Shown here piece by piece: positions 34,976 to 46,682 of a stretch of 64,000 nucleotides of DNA (positions within the stretch are counted from its first letter, which is position 1; each line of letters begins with the position of its first letter). Both the position numbers and the translations under genes were made by a program. This DNA comes from Terebella lapidaria (Eukaryota; Annelida; Polychaeta; Terebellida; Terebellidae), in assembly GCA_949152475.1 (NCBI GenBank), contig OX424555.1, positions 63,717,977 through 63,781,976 of the forward strand. Direction: 5' to 3'. The notes beneath the pieces are model-generated. The model did no database searches and was not told the origin of the DNA. It saw only the letters and a list, made by a program, of their open reading frames with translations.

Positions 34976-35174
34976 AATACCATTGATAATGTTCCTTTTG
35001 GTTCGTAGTGATGATTGTTCTCTGTTCATGAACAATGGGTCCAAAGGGTGGATAGTTAGTGTTGTCATGGTTATGGAATATCCCTCCTCGACATTCTGCT
35101 AGACATGCCAGTGATATCAGAGATCCATAGCCCACAATAACCATGATAACGTGGAAAATGTTTTTCATATGCAT
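34965..35174 (-). CDS. Candidate small secreted peptide, unidentified
   Basis: A 69-codon frame begins at ATG 35174, with a second ATG two codons later. The N-terminus KNIFHVIMVIVGYGSLISLA is a convincing signal-peptide-like stretch, with a cleavage-like LACLA|EC. The mature part of about 40 residues is polar with one or two cysteines and NYPPFGPIVHEQ. It ends at a stop inside the hairpin at 34926-34975. No family is recognised and no splice partners were established. It could be the first exon of a longer gene, a genuine small peptide gene, or chance. Confidence 0.25.
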   Translation of the reverse strand: MHMKNIFHVIMVIVGYGSLISLACLAECRGGIFHNHDNTNYPPFGPIVHEQRTIITTNQKEHYQWYSVV

Positions 35175-35326
35175 GATATTAGTGTGTTAGGCTGTTATAT
35201 GTTCTATCTAAATGTGATTCTCGCCCATGTAGGTCAATGAATGTTCACGCTTTCAAAGTTGTCCATGTGCATGATTTGAATCCTTCATTGAGAATACATG
35301 TGCTGCTAGTTGTTTTACCAGATTGA

Positions 35327-35874
35327 TTAAAGCAGCTGCCTTCGAAACCAGTCATATTTTTTTGAAAACTATATTTCATACTAAAAATGCTAAACTAACT
35401 GAATGAAACACACTCACATAAAATGTAATGAAAATAACCAGTTCTCGGGGAAATTTTGCTCATTTGAACAGGCGGTCATCGCATAAATACAGGAACTGTA
35501 TCCATCACACGCGGATGTAAACAAAGAGTAGAAGTGCGAGATAGACTGTCAATTCCACGCACATTATGATATATCGCTGATTATTTTCTCACAACTACAC
35601 TATATATGCACATACGAACTGGAAAATGTACTCGATGTTGACTTTTAAGTGCGATTTGAGCATTTGTTTACATTCGGGTTTCATGGACATACTTCGTTTG
35701 TTTATTTACAAAACCGGTACAAAATGGGCACTAAAACGGATGAAAAGACAACTCGGACGGACTGTAATCGTCAAAATCATTGAGTACACCTTTTGTTATA
35801 TTGCATTAGATCTGTTTAACAAAAAATTGGTTTTGAAAAAAAATATTGCATACATTCGAAGGCACCAGCTTTAA
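35327..35874 (+). mobile_element. TTAA-flanked MITE family A, copy 1 (540 bp)
   Basis: TTAA at 35327-35330 and 35871-35874. Terminal inverted repeats AGCAGCTGCCTTCGAA and (reverse complement) AGCTGGTGCCTTCGAA. The interior is shared in inverse orientation with copies at 48977-49455 and 59612-60150 (TTTGTTTACATTCGGGTTT, CTCGATGTTGACTTTTAAG). No transposase. The frame at 35626-35874 is not conserved in the other copies. Confidence 0.75.
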
Positions 35875-38057
35875 GATTAGGTCGTAATGTAACGAAATCA
35901 AACAAATTACGTGAAAATTGTGCTGAAACATCACTTGTATTGTTTCCGATATTCCAGAATGTGGGCTAATCTAATCGGAGGTAAAGTGGAATAATCGGTT
36001 TCTCACATTCGTCATAAATCAATTGGCTAATATACGTTTGATGACTTAGCACCGTTACAACCCCCAAAATACGTCCGCATGACCCTGCAGTGAAGTTTGA
36101 ACCAGGCGCCAGGCGTACGCTTTTTTGACGGAAGAAAATATCGTAACAATGACCCCGCACGTCAAAATCAGGCATAAGTCGCGAATGTTTATTTTATAGT
36201 ACAGGGGCAAATACATAAAAATAATCATTTTTTGTTAACATCATTGGGAGATGGTTACACTTTGGAATGAACATAAAAGTGATTGGAATTTCCACCCAAA
36301 TTTTTCAAATTTCAGTTGATATTGTAAATTGTAATCATAAATTTAAATGAACTGGTGAAAACATCGAAAAAGTATATTTATATCACACTCCCTGTGTGAC
36401 AAGTGAAATACTTTTATTCATTACAAATATGCTTGTTGCAGAGTTGAATGGTACATCAAGTAAATGTCTTGCTCTTTCGTGTGATACCAATATTATTACA
36501 AGTTTTAAAAAATGATGATTGGTGATAAGGAAAACTCGTAGTCAAAATATCAGTAAAATGTCAAATTTGTGGGGGAAAATTGACATCCGTCTTTGACGCC
36601 ATTTTCTCAGAAACAGTAAATCAGCGATAGCAATCTTCGAATTAATATAACTTCGCCCCTAGTCATGATAGAAATATGAATTTTATACCACAAGAGAGAG
36701 TAACATCTCTTCTTTCCTGTGGTACATACATCTCAATTTTGATGCTCGATCAATTATGCCTGATGTTGTGATACGGTTTCACAAGAACGGAAAATGTACC
36801 CCAAATCCCAACAATGCCTTCGTTGCTTAGCAACTGCTTATCAGTGCACCTGAACATAATGCATGCGTATCAAAATGTATATCAAAATGCATATCAAAAT
36901 GTATCAAAATAAACTTCAGATGAATACTGGTGTCCTTTTTATATATGTATATAAAATATAGTACTTTCAGTATTATACACCTTGATGCATCACCTAAACA
37001 TACTTGCAGTAGAATGAATCACCGCCGAAAATAAAACTTGACGCCATTCAACGGACCGAACTAGCAAAATTATACAATGTAGCTCCAATACATGAACCCC
37101 AAAGGACCCCTGAGATACACACCAAAAGTGGTATAGAGAAAGTGAATGTGCATTTGTTTTCTCGGGGGCGTACACTTTTCTCACATCCTGGCGACGCCCC
37201 AGGTTTGAACATACCGAAAAAGCCACAATGTGAACGAATTGTTCACATCTGCATTAACATAAACAAAGACATAAATTTGCCTATATTGTCGTTATTTGCA
37301 ACACAAAAGAGTCAAACTGAATAGTTTGGGTATCACCACTATAATATAACATACATGTACGAATTTAAAGTGATTGGGTATGTGTTTTTCTCTATTCTTC
37401 TGTATTTTTGTTGCTTTGCATCACTGCATGTGAACCGTACTATTTGAAATTCGATTTTTGATGTCAAATTTGGACGAATTCGTGTGCGCATTAGGACTTT
37501 TGCACTGTACAGCTGCTCCGAGAACAGCTATTGATTTCCACTGGAAAACCAAAAACCGATTATGCCACTTTAATATAAGAACATTGACGCTTGTATGCCA
37601 AGAAATATTACCGCTGCTAAATGGACAATTTTTCAATCAAAACCTAAAAAGTAATCAGTAATCGTCAATAGCAAATTGAAGCGTTTTTTAGAAGTGTTCA
37701 TCTCGGGATGTTGGTCAGGTTTACACTCTGTGATCGGAATCTGGTTGTATTTGTCTCCTAGGCCATTCTCTATTCATTTATGGACTAAATGTTCTTTTGG
37801 CGTCATCATAATCTCGCAGTATTAGTGTGGGTTGTAATATATGCAGTCTCACTTATATATTTAAATTATCAATAATGATAATATAATTGACACGTGAATT
37901 TTATGATGATTATATCATATGCTGAACAAATTATTTCTCAGCAACATAAGCGGCCTAACAGAATGGCGGCACTCTCCAGGCACTCGCAAATAATTAATTT
38001 TTCATCTTTCGACTTTGAAGACACTGGTTGATTGACAGTACACCCCGCTCTGCCCCC
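35875..38057. other. No gene or recognised repeat
   Basis: AT-rich DNA. Several short frames (for example 35966-36175 minus and 37142-37324 plus) have no recognisable domain. A small GTATCAAAATG-type tandem stretch lies near 36867-36910. Confidence 0.45.
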
Positions 38058-38174
38058 ATGGGCGCCGAAGCCACGGGGGACAGCTACTCCGATGCCCTTT
38101 CTGTTGCGATGGCAGCACGGGGTCAGAAATGTGACATTTCGTTATCCGATCATGTAGTGAATAGTTTTAAATAA
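38058..38174 (+). CDS. Short GC-rich ORF, 38 codons, unidentified
   Basis: ATG in a CCCCCATGGG context opens MGAEATGDSYSDALSVAMAA and runs to a TAA at 38172. The stretch 38040-38130 is clearly GC-richer than its surroundings, which in this AT-rich region hints at an exon or a CpG-rich regulatory patch. No domain or splice partner was found. Confidence 0.12.
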   Translation: MGAEATGDSYSDALSVAMAARGQKCDISLSDHVVNSFK

Positions 38175-41100
38175 TTTATTTCTTTACTGGGCTGATTGGT
38201 AACTACAGGTAGAATAAGTGGGACAATCTGACCATAGCCCAGTTAGCTAATTTAGCCAATATCTATCTTTTAGGTTTCTCGTCCGTCGTTGCCCAGATTT
38301 TTATTCCCGAGGTTTAAATCGGCTTGTCCGCAAAAAGGCGCTGGTAAACGTGCCAACAATCGTGTTGAACAATACTGGACACGGTGCAAATGGTTGCGGG
38401 ATTCTTTCTTTTAATTTTGATTGTATAAAATACCTATTGTGTACACGATGCAAAATTAATGGATGCGTGTTTTGTTTTTAATTTCGAGTGTTCAAAATAC
38501 CTGTTGTGAACATCGATATGCCATTGACTGGTTTCAACAAGTAACCGAAGAGAGTAAATGGAATATAACCGGAGATCGTGTGACTGGTTGTTTACTAGAC
38601 CCAAAAAGATATTTAATCTCTGAATGTCATTCGATTTTGTCAACAAATATGACAATTGACGTTCTACTATTGAATCTAATTTCTAGGGATATGCTCCTTC
38701 ATGTTGGTGTAGATGTGGGTCACATATCAATCGTAAAGAAGACAAACAAAAGTTGCTAAATGTGAATGGATTCGCCATTGGTAAAATGCGAACTGAGAAA
38801 AGAGCTTTACTATTATGTATCGGCCTATTTCGGGATGATCACCTTGTTACGATTGTATTAAAGGGTCACAAGTAACATGCCACGTAATTCTTCAGACTCA
38901 CAGTTGCTAAAATCACGAATGTCCGATTACTGCCACAAGTGTCCGGATTATGTTAATTGGATTATGTGTATCCCCCTCCCCCCCAACTCGTCTGATTCTC
39001 ACTCAGCAAAAACCCCTACAGAGACTAGGCCTGAAGCTATTGGCAAAACTTGACATTTTATTTCTACCCTGTGCAGAAATTCACTCCCTAATTTACATTT
39101 ATAACTCATGAATCATAACTTGAGTGCCCGAGGAATCTGCGTTAAAGACAGTCAAAGAATCGATTTTAGTCGGAAAACAGCTTTCTGACTTATATTACTC
39201 CAGATTGTATCATGGTTTATGATGTAAATACAATGTGATTATATATATAATTATTCAATGAAGTGGACTACCAAATAAATAAGGCATGATAAGTTAGGAT
39301 ACTAGTAATGTGGTTAATGAGTCATGTTCAGTGAATACATGTCTCTCATGATCAGCATGGCCTCGGAAATGTGAACAGGCGCACGGGGTTGGGGGTACCC
39401 TATACCCCTTTAGGTTTCTTTCATTATTACATTGATTCATTATACAAGCTGTGCCCTTCTGATCAACGTTTTGACTTTCATATTGTCTTCCGGAGCCCCT
39501 GCACACCCTCTCTGTATTTTATTCCCGGCCCCTCAGGGCCGGGTATATGTGATTGTCGTTGACCTCACCCTATGTATCTCCTGTCTTCCGACTCTCTCGG
39601 ACGACTCTCTTAGTTTCAGCATACATTGGTGTTGGTTTCGCGAATTTGCAATAAAAGCCGATAAATTCCGCTAAACTGATTTAAAAACACCGTAATATCA
39701 CTATACTAAAAATAAGAATTTGAATGACAATGAGAAGTGCTGTTTCAAATGAGTTTTCGGCTGGTATTCGCAAGTGCAATTACCGATTCTCCTGCCGGTT
39801 ATTTTGGAACTTCTCATATTTGAACCGCCCCAGATATAATCACTGCGTTATATAACTACGCCAACAAGTAATCACTAAGAATATGTTGTATTGCAGCGAC
39901 AGACAGTGATACACTAGGTGTAAGCATTTCAGAGAATAGTTTAAAATTATCTTTTCGAATTATTACAGTTGCATTAGGCCTGTTAGGTCATTTTTCGCGG
40001 GGCGATCAAGCGTGTAGCATAATAAAACTGAAGCATGAGAAATTTTGTTGCTTCACAAGCGCGATCGCCTTTAATAGCCAAGACCGCCATAACGAAGCCG
40101 TGACGAATCCATGCTTTCGACCACGGGTACTTAAAAACCCGGCAATAGGTATAACCTTTATTCCAGTTTTATATGAGCCCTGCTATGGAATTTTGTACAT
40201 ATGCCTAGGGGCCTAATGTGCAGGATCGGTTAGACATCTATCCATTGTAATACGGCTGTACACATACACTTTAGGCCTATTCATCAAATCCTGCCGCCTC
40301 TACGTGAAAATTTAAACCTATGGTGATGTTTTGGGGCATATTGGGAATGTGAGATTTTAAACTAAAAGATAGTTTCCAGATTCTTGGGCGACTTATGGAG
40401 CAGGAATTTAGTAGGATGTTTTTAACAGAGCTGCCGACGGCTAGGTCCAAAGACTGGCACTGGCGATCTGGCAAGGTTACCGTACATCTAAGTGGACTTG
40501 GGGGAGATAAGTTGGCTGAGGGTGTACACAATTTCCTGTTTCATTTACTTTGATGTGACTGATTGTGTGACTTTTTATATGAACTGTACAAATATTGTTG
40601 TGAGTTATTCATATATATGTGTTGATTGTGTATTGAATGTGTTGAATTCAGATTTGTGAGTCCATGAGAAACACGTACACATAAAAGGGCCGGGTTTTTT
40701 TCTGCCATGTTTTCTAAAACATGGCGTTATACATGTTATTTATGTTTTCTCTCAAAGTGATATTGACAGAAAGTTATGGGTTTTGCCATATCTTTCTGAT
40801 AGAATGGAGGAAACATAATAGTTATATATCTGCACTTGTATGCCCAAACACATTCCTCCTTTAATTGATTTCGTTGCGAGTTTCAGGTGGGGATAGTTTG
40901 TTTACATTACCGCCATTCCCAGTGTTTTGTATCCCTTGATGCAATGAGATTCCAGCTTATTCGTATGTGTTCGAGCCAATCGAGCGTGAACTAGGTTAGG
41001 TCAGAGGTAACTTTGTGTGGCACACACAACAAACGAAAATCGGCTGTTAGTACTGCCATATGCTTGATTTATCCATCTGAACAAGCAGAGTTTGTTTTGT

Positions 41101-41707
41101 AGTCTATTTTTCTGAGACCACAGGCATATGTACAATTGATTTGGAAAAAAATAGTGTTTCTGCCAATGTCACTTTAACAACACACTCATCGGCAAATGGT
41201 TGCGTTGCAAGTATGTGGCTTGTGTAATGAAGCAGTTTACTTATTGAGGTCACAATAACACTAGCAATAAATTGGGATATAAAGTTTTCCACGATATAAC
41301 CATATAACTGATTGTCACTAGAAATGTGAGTAATAGCTCCACCACACCCACTCTTCTGTTTGACCAGAGCATGCTAACGAAAAGACATGAAAAACTAGGA
41401 ATGTTTCACACAATACACATCTGCAGAGTCATACCTAACCGGCATAATTATCAGTCAGGGAATAATATATATTTAAATGTGTAAAGGCTTATCTGGTACA
41501 ACTTTAATGATTAGTGGAATGAGAACATAAATCTACTGGTGTTTTTCGAAAAGAAAGCCATCAACTGGTTGTCCAATGTACATAAGAGGTGATCTCAAAT
41601 TTGTCGTCCTACAGTCTGTACGGTTATTCACCGTATACTAATTACGTTATGTTTTATGTACTAGTCCGACAGACCTCGAGGAAAAAAGTCTGCGATCTAC
41701 GGGAAGT
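38175..41707. other. No gene recognised
   Basis: Frames at 38463-38759 (plus) and 40277-40531 (minus) are of ordinary length and match nothing I know. TTAAAGGGTCACAAG at about 38859 resembles a lone TTAA-MITE end without a partner. Confidence 0.45.
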
Positions 41708-42240
41708 TCATTCACAACCAGGTGACCCATGGATCACATTGAGAAGGGAGCCATCCTTTTCAAGTTTTTCTTCAAGATTTACTGCCTCATAAATCTGTCT
41801 GATTTTCTACAAAGACAAAAAGGATATCAGAGCCGCCCTATCACTCTTCACCAAAATGATCTTCTGCCTCCCTTGAGCAGGCCCAAGAATGATTTTTTTC
41901 TGCATCTTTACAGCTAGATATTCTCCAAAAGGGTAATTTCAGTGAGTTTGTGTGGAACTGAAACTCGGGAGAAGCCATGATACTGTCACGTAGCATAACA
42001 AAAAAGTCTCTGGCTTCTGCCGCGCCTTTTAGCGATCCCAAGAGTAAATGTTTTTTTTTTTGCATCTGCATAACTACTGTCAACAACTGTGACCCTAATT
42101 CTTTTCAGTGGGCCCACGTTGATATGTATAATAGTGTTGGTTATTAAGGTTGGGTTGCATATTACCAACCGATACTTCTTTTTTACTAAATAATCATAGT
42201 TAAATGTGTGATAATCGTCATTCCCACATGTCATTTTCAT
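41708..42240 (-). pseudogene. Terminal-exon region of an unidentified protein (probable gene fragment)
   Basis: On the minus strand an 84-codon frame from 42240 (YLVKKKYRLVICNPTLITNT, then GPLKRIRVTVVDSSYADAKK) changes frame at the oligo-A run (42048-42060) into a second frame with LGSLKGAAEARDFFVMLRDS, ending at 41841. A short intron-like gap with donor GTGAAG and acceptor TTTGTAG leads to a last exon, 41806-41708, reading KIRQIYEAVNLEEKLEKDGS and closing with TGA. The last exon has a paralogue at 49726-49812. A strand-rich part followed by a helix (EARDFFVMLRDSI) is compatible with a PH-like fold, but this is guesswork. The frame change may be a real break or an intron I have not placed. 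Confidence 0.4.
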
Positions 42241-42514
42241 ACTTATTTCTCAAAAGTTAAGGTGCACTCATAACATACCCAGCCACAGGATTTCAGGTTG
42301 TACTGTGAATTACTAGTAATGTCCGTAAAGCTCATGCCCATTTTCAACAATACGTTTCATGAAATGAATTGCTACCCTTATTGTATGGTTCTCACAGAAG
42401 GTATATCCATATGTGTACATGCGAATGGGTAAGTATTAGATATCTACAACAGATTGTTTCTCGCGCTGACGATACGAGCCTATGGTTTGCTGACGCATGT
42501 TAAAATTATATTTT

Positions 42515-42946
42515 TATAATTTGTACGACTCCAGTGATATGATATATTCGCTAATTTCTAAACTGCTGCGACAAGGATATGTTTTACCAAGACTTATAGC
42601 TGCCTTCAAGAAATTCTATGGATGTCATCGTGATATGGTTGATAAATACACCAAATCCATGTCTGCCATGCAACTAGAATTATTTTCATGTTAATTTTGG
42701 GGAATTCATGACGGGTGCCACTAGTGGGGCAGGAAATGCTCACTATTTCCGGAACACCTGCTTTCACCTCCTAATTCATGAGTTTCCCTGTCATTTGTCA
42801 TTTTTGTTTTCTCTCACTGTCATTTTGGTTTTCTCCCACTTCGTATGCGTGATATGACTATCTGTCCCCGGACTACGAGATTGGATAACGGACCCTGTTT
42901 TGTTTGCTCGGAATACCTATTACTGGGTATTGATTCTACGTCTATT
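42515..42946 (+). pseudogene. 5'-truncated retroelement copy (RT C-terminus and tail)
   Basis: The plus frame ending at the stop 42692-42694 contains KLLRQGYVLPRLIAAFKKFY, matching the last part of the copy at 24499-24950. It is followed by the tail GACGGGTGCCACTAGTGGGG, TTTCCGGAACACCTG, CTGTCCCCGGACTACGAGA and the end TTGATTCTACGTCTAT. Only about the last 60 RT residues remain. Confidence 0.75.
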
Positions 42947-43147
42947 ATAAAACTCCTGTTTCGGTTCATTTTCCATGGACATACGGGTGTCTCTCAACGA
43001 AGGCTTTTCGTTTTTGTGTTATCACAATGAGAGACCGGTTGTCTGCAGTCTGCTATATGCAGCCCAACCTTAAGCTCGGTGGATTCAGGTTGACGAGACA
43101 TTCAGTGCTACACAACCAGTTTCAGTGCTATTGAACACCTTCGAAAT

Positions 43148-43365
43148 CAAATTTTTCACCAAACATTCATATCCGAAGCCACACTGGCGTCATCAGGGGC
43201 AGACAGTGTGCAATTATAGTTGTTTCTACTGTACACCAGATGGAATTAGTGTACAACTGCCCAACAACTTATCAAAACAATTTAGAAATCCGAAACAAAC
43301 CCCGTGAAATAGGTGTATGACAAGTACGTAAGTACCCAATCACAAGCCAAAAGGCTACTGAGTTG
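43148..43365 (+). repeat. Dispersed repeat C, first of two tandem copies
   Basis: Nearly identical to 43515-43725 (GCCACACTGGCGTCATCAGG, GTACACCAGATGGAATTAG, AATCACAAGCCAAAAGGCTA), offset about 368 bp. Confidence 0.8.
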
Positions 43366-43445
43366 ATGGTATCCTCGGGGACAGAATTAACGTCCACCAG
43401 CAGTGACACCGGCTCAGTGGTAGAAATGTATGTATCAACCTATTA

Positions 43446-43725
43446 CCGCTGTAAACCAAATTTTGATGATGCCAATAAAAACCTAATATCAAAAACTTTC
43501 CGAATAGAAACAAAGCCCGACCAAACATTCATATCCGAAGCCACACTGGCGTCATCAGGGGCGGACAGTGTGCAATTATAGTTGTTTCTACTGTACACCA
43601 GATGGAATTAGTGTACAACTGCCCAACAACTTATCAAAACAATTTAGAAATTCGAAACAAACCCCGTGAAATAGGTGTATGACAAGTACAGAAGTACCCA
43701 ATCACAAGCCAAAAGGCTACTGAGC
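43446..43725 (+). repeat. Dispersed repeat C, second tandem copy (longer 5' part)
   Basis: Includes the 5' part TTTTGATGATGCCAATAA seen at 33018 and, reversed, near 25425, then the part shared with 43148-43365 at very few differences. The adjacent near-identical copies point to a recent duplication. Confidence 0.8.
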
Positions 43726-43895
43726 AAAACGTATACATGCAATTACTATAATATTATCTGATTCCATGGAATGTTCATAGAATTATATAATATCCGTTTT
43801 ATAGATATCAGGAAGTTTGTGTCAACTTATGGTCACATCAACGAGTGGATATATGAAATTATTTATTATAATCATAATAATAACTGTTGAATCAT

Positions 43896-44009
43896 AACAG
43901 ATGTCACGGATACAATATGTCTTTCTGTCCCCGGACTATGAGATTGGATAACGGACCCTGTTTTGTTTGCTCGGAATACTTGATACTGGGTATTGATTCC
44001 ACGTCTATT
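43896..44009 (+). mobile_element. Retroelement 3' tail, strongly truncated
   Basis: Contains TTCTGTCCCCGGACTATGAG, GGATAACGGACCCTGTTTTG and the end TTGATTCCACGTCTAT, identical in order to the other tails. Confidence 0.75.
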
Positions 44010-44222
44010 TCAATTGGATGTGTCCGGCGCCCATCTTTGTATATTGGTACATCTTGCGAAATGATATCACGTTAGATGTGGAAATATAAAACATAACATA
44101 TTTTAAAGATATAGATTGTTGTCATCGCAATTATTATGTACAAATGTACAGCCCATGACCACGCGTTTTGAAGGTAATACTATGGATTTGGAATAATATA
44201 TAACTCAATATTCGGTGCATTT

Positions 44223-44239
44223 CCCCCCCCCCCCCCCCC
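44223..44239. repeat. Poly-C tract
   Basis: Seventeen consecutive C residues, about 40 bp before the family II element. Confidence 0.95.
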
Positions 44240-44277
44240 GCCCCACGCAACATGCATATCGCGAGAATGTAGTTTTT

Positions 44278-44356
44278 AGGTTACCGGACCTATGGTCCGT
44301 AACCTATTGGCATGGCGATGCGTCCGGCGTCGTCGTCGTCCGTCATCCGTCGTCGT

Positions 44357-44388
<32 letters not shown>

Positions 44389-46198
44389 CGTCAACAATTT
44401 TATCTTTAAAGTTTACGATCGAATTTTTCGGAAATTTTGCACAAAAATGCCTAAAAATATTTCGAGAGGAAGGTATTTTTTAGTTTTTTGATTTTCGCAT
44501 TTTTTTCAAAATGGCAGCCGTTTTCGTCGAAAAACGGTCAATTTTGGATTTTGGCGGCCATTTTCTCAAAATCTGTTCAGTAACTTTTTTTTTATTGATG
44601 CATAACACTCCTCATATGTACCCCTGTGACATGTATAAATTTCGTTGCGCTTGAATCGCTCGAAGTGGGCCATTTTGGGCCCAAAGTCGGCCCAAATGGG
44701 ACTTTCCCATGTTAAATTCTCCTATGCTTTATAATGGGACACATTAAAGCCTAATATCTCACTTAATATTGAGATTAGAGACTAGGGATCAATTGTGGAC
44801 ATATAGGAAATGATATATGCTGAATATTGTCGTGACCTTGAATTTGACCTCTGACCTCATTTTCAAGGTCACAGGACAAAATGGCTAATATCTCGCTTAT
44901 TATCGACTTTACAGCTTAGGAATCAGTTGTGAACATATAGGAAATGATATATGCTGAATATTTTCGTGACCTTGAATTTGACCTTTGACCTCATTTCCAA
45001 GGTCGCAGGACAAAATTGCTAATATCTCGCTTATTATCGACTTTACAGCTTAGGAATCAATTGTGTACATATAGGAAATGATATATGCTGAATATTTTCG
45101 TGACCTTGAATTTGACCTTTGACCTCATTTCCAAGGTCGCAGGACAAAATTGCTAATATCTCGCTTATTATCGACTTTACAGCTTAGGAATCAATTGTGT
45201 ACATATAGGAAATGATATATGCTGAATATTCTCGTGGCCTTGAATTTGAGCTTTGACCTCATTTTCAAGGTCACAGGACAAAATGGCCAATATCTTGCTT
45301 ATTAGCAACTTTACAGCTTAGGAATCGATTGTGAACATATAGGAAATGATATATGCTGAAAATTCTCGTGACCTTGAATTTGACCTTTGACCTCATTTTC
45401 AAGGTCACAGGACAAAACGGCCAATATCTTGCTTATTAGCGACTTTACGGCTTAGGATTCAAATGTGAACATATAGGAAATGATATATGCTGAAAATTCT
45501 CATGACCTTGAATTTGACCTTTGACCTCATTTTCAAGGTCACATGACAAAATGGCTAATATCTCGCTTATTTCGACTTTACAGCTTAGGAATCAATTGTG
45601 AACATATAGGAAATGATATATGCTGAATATTCTCATGACCTTGAATTTGACCTTTGACCTCATTTCCAAGGTCACAGGACAAAATGGCCAATATCTTGCT
45701 GATTAGCGCCTTTACAGCTTAGAAATCAATTGTGAACATATAGGAAATAATATATGCTGAATATTCTAGTGACCTTGAATTTGACTTTTGACCTCATTTT
45801 CAAGGTCAACAGGACAAAATGGCTAATATCTCGCTTATTATCGACTTTACAGCTTAGGAATCAATTGTGAACATATAGGAAATGATATATTCTGAATATT
45901 TCAATGATATTGAATTTGACCTTTGACCTAAATTTCAAGGTCAGTCATTTTATTTTCAAAGTCAGATTACAAAATGGCTTATATCTCGCTTATTATCAAA
46001 TTTACAGCTTAGGGGTCCATAGTGAACATATAGGAAATGATGTATGCTGAATAGTTTGGTGATCTAGAATTTAACCTTTGATCCCATTTTCAAGGTTAGA
46101 GATATGGCGATTTCAGTGGTCACCTTGAATTTGACCTTCAACTTTCTCGGCTTAACTCTGTATATTTCTCCGGTAACCTTTCTAGCCCATTGGGCTAA
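44278..46198 (+). mobile_element. Helitron-like family II element, complete and best-preserved copy
   Basis: After a TTTTT run the 5' end AGGTTACCGGACCTATGGTC begins, with hairpin arms GGTTACCGGACC and GGTCCGTAACC around TAT. A (CGT)n microsatellite (44323-44395), an AT-rich part with AAAATGGCAGCC, and ATTGAGATTAGAGA follow. Then come about nine core repeats of about 136 bp (44820-46120: ATAGGAAATGATATATGCTG, TGACCTTGAATTTGACC, TCAAGGTCACAGGACAAAAT). The 3' end CTCCGGTAACCTTTC is followed by hairpin TAGCCCATTGGGCTA and CTAA, then TTTT. The terminal GGTTACCGG and CCGGTAACC are inverted repeats. No protein is encoded, so it is non-autonomous. Confidence 0.8.
44323..44395. repeat. (CGT)n microsatellite within family II
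   Basis: Runs of CGT interrupted by CCGTC and CATC. The equivalent stretch is shorter in the copies at 33320-33355 and 63490-63515. The basic arginine or valine runs it would encode are artefacts. Confidence 0.9.
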
Positions 46199-46682
46199 TT
46201 TTGTTTCATTTGTCATCATTTGTCAGAGATCCGTGCTTGAAAGAGCAGTCCCCAGGCTGCCTTCGACATCTTCATAGTTTGTCCTACGCTTTTGTAATCT
46301 GTGATCAGTATACAAGGATGGCAACATTGAAAAAAAGTACTAATTTGACTGGAGGTTTTATCTATATCGTCATACATATATCTATACCTCTGAGAACCCC
46401 CTAATGCCATAGTTGTACAAATAACTTCAAAAATACGTACATTATACATGGCATACTGCGCTAAGTGCGGGTTCATGGAGGTTCATGCCCCACTAACATT
46501 TCTCTAACTTTAAGGGCTTTTAAAATGTCACTTCGACACAAAGTGAGAGGTGTGCAATCGAAAAGTGTGACTTCAGTCGAACTTTTCGTAAAGTGTGGCT
46601 GAAATACAACATGTGCAGTTGGGTCTTAGCGAAATCATAGTCACTATCATGAAAGTTACCGTTTAGGGAACCCCATACCTCC

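Noticed and set aside
44292..44483. Arginine-rich or valine-rich small proteins at the (CGT)n stretch
   Set aside because: Microsatellite translation inside a family II transposon.
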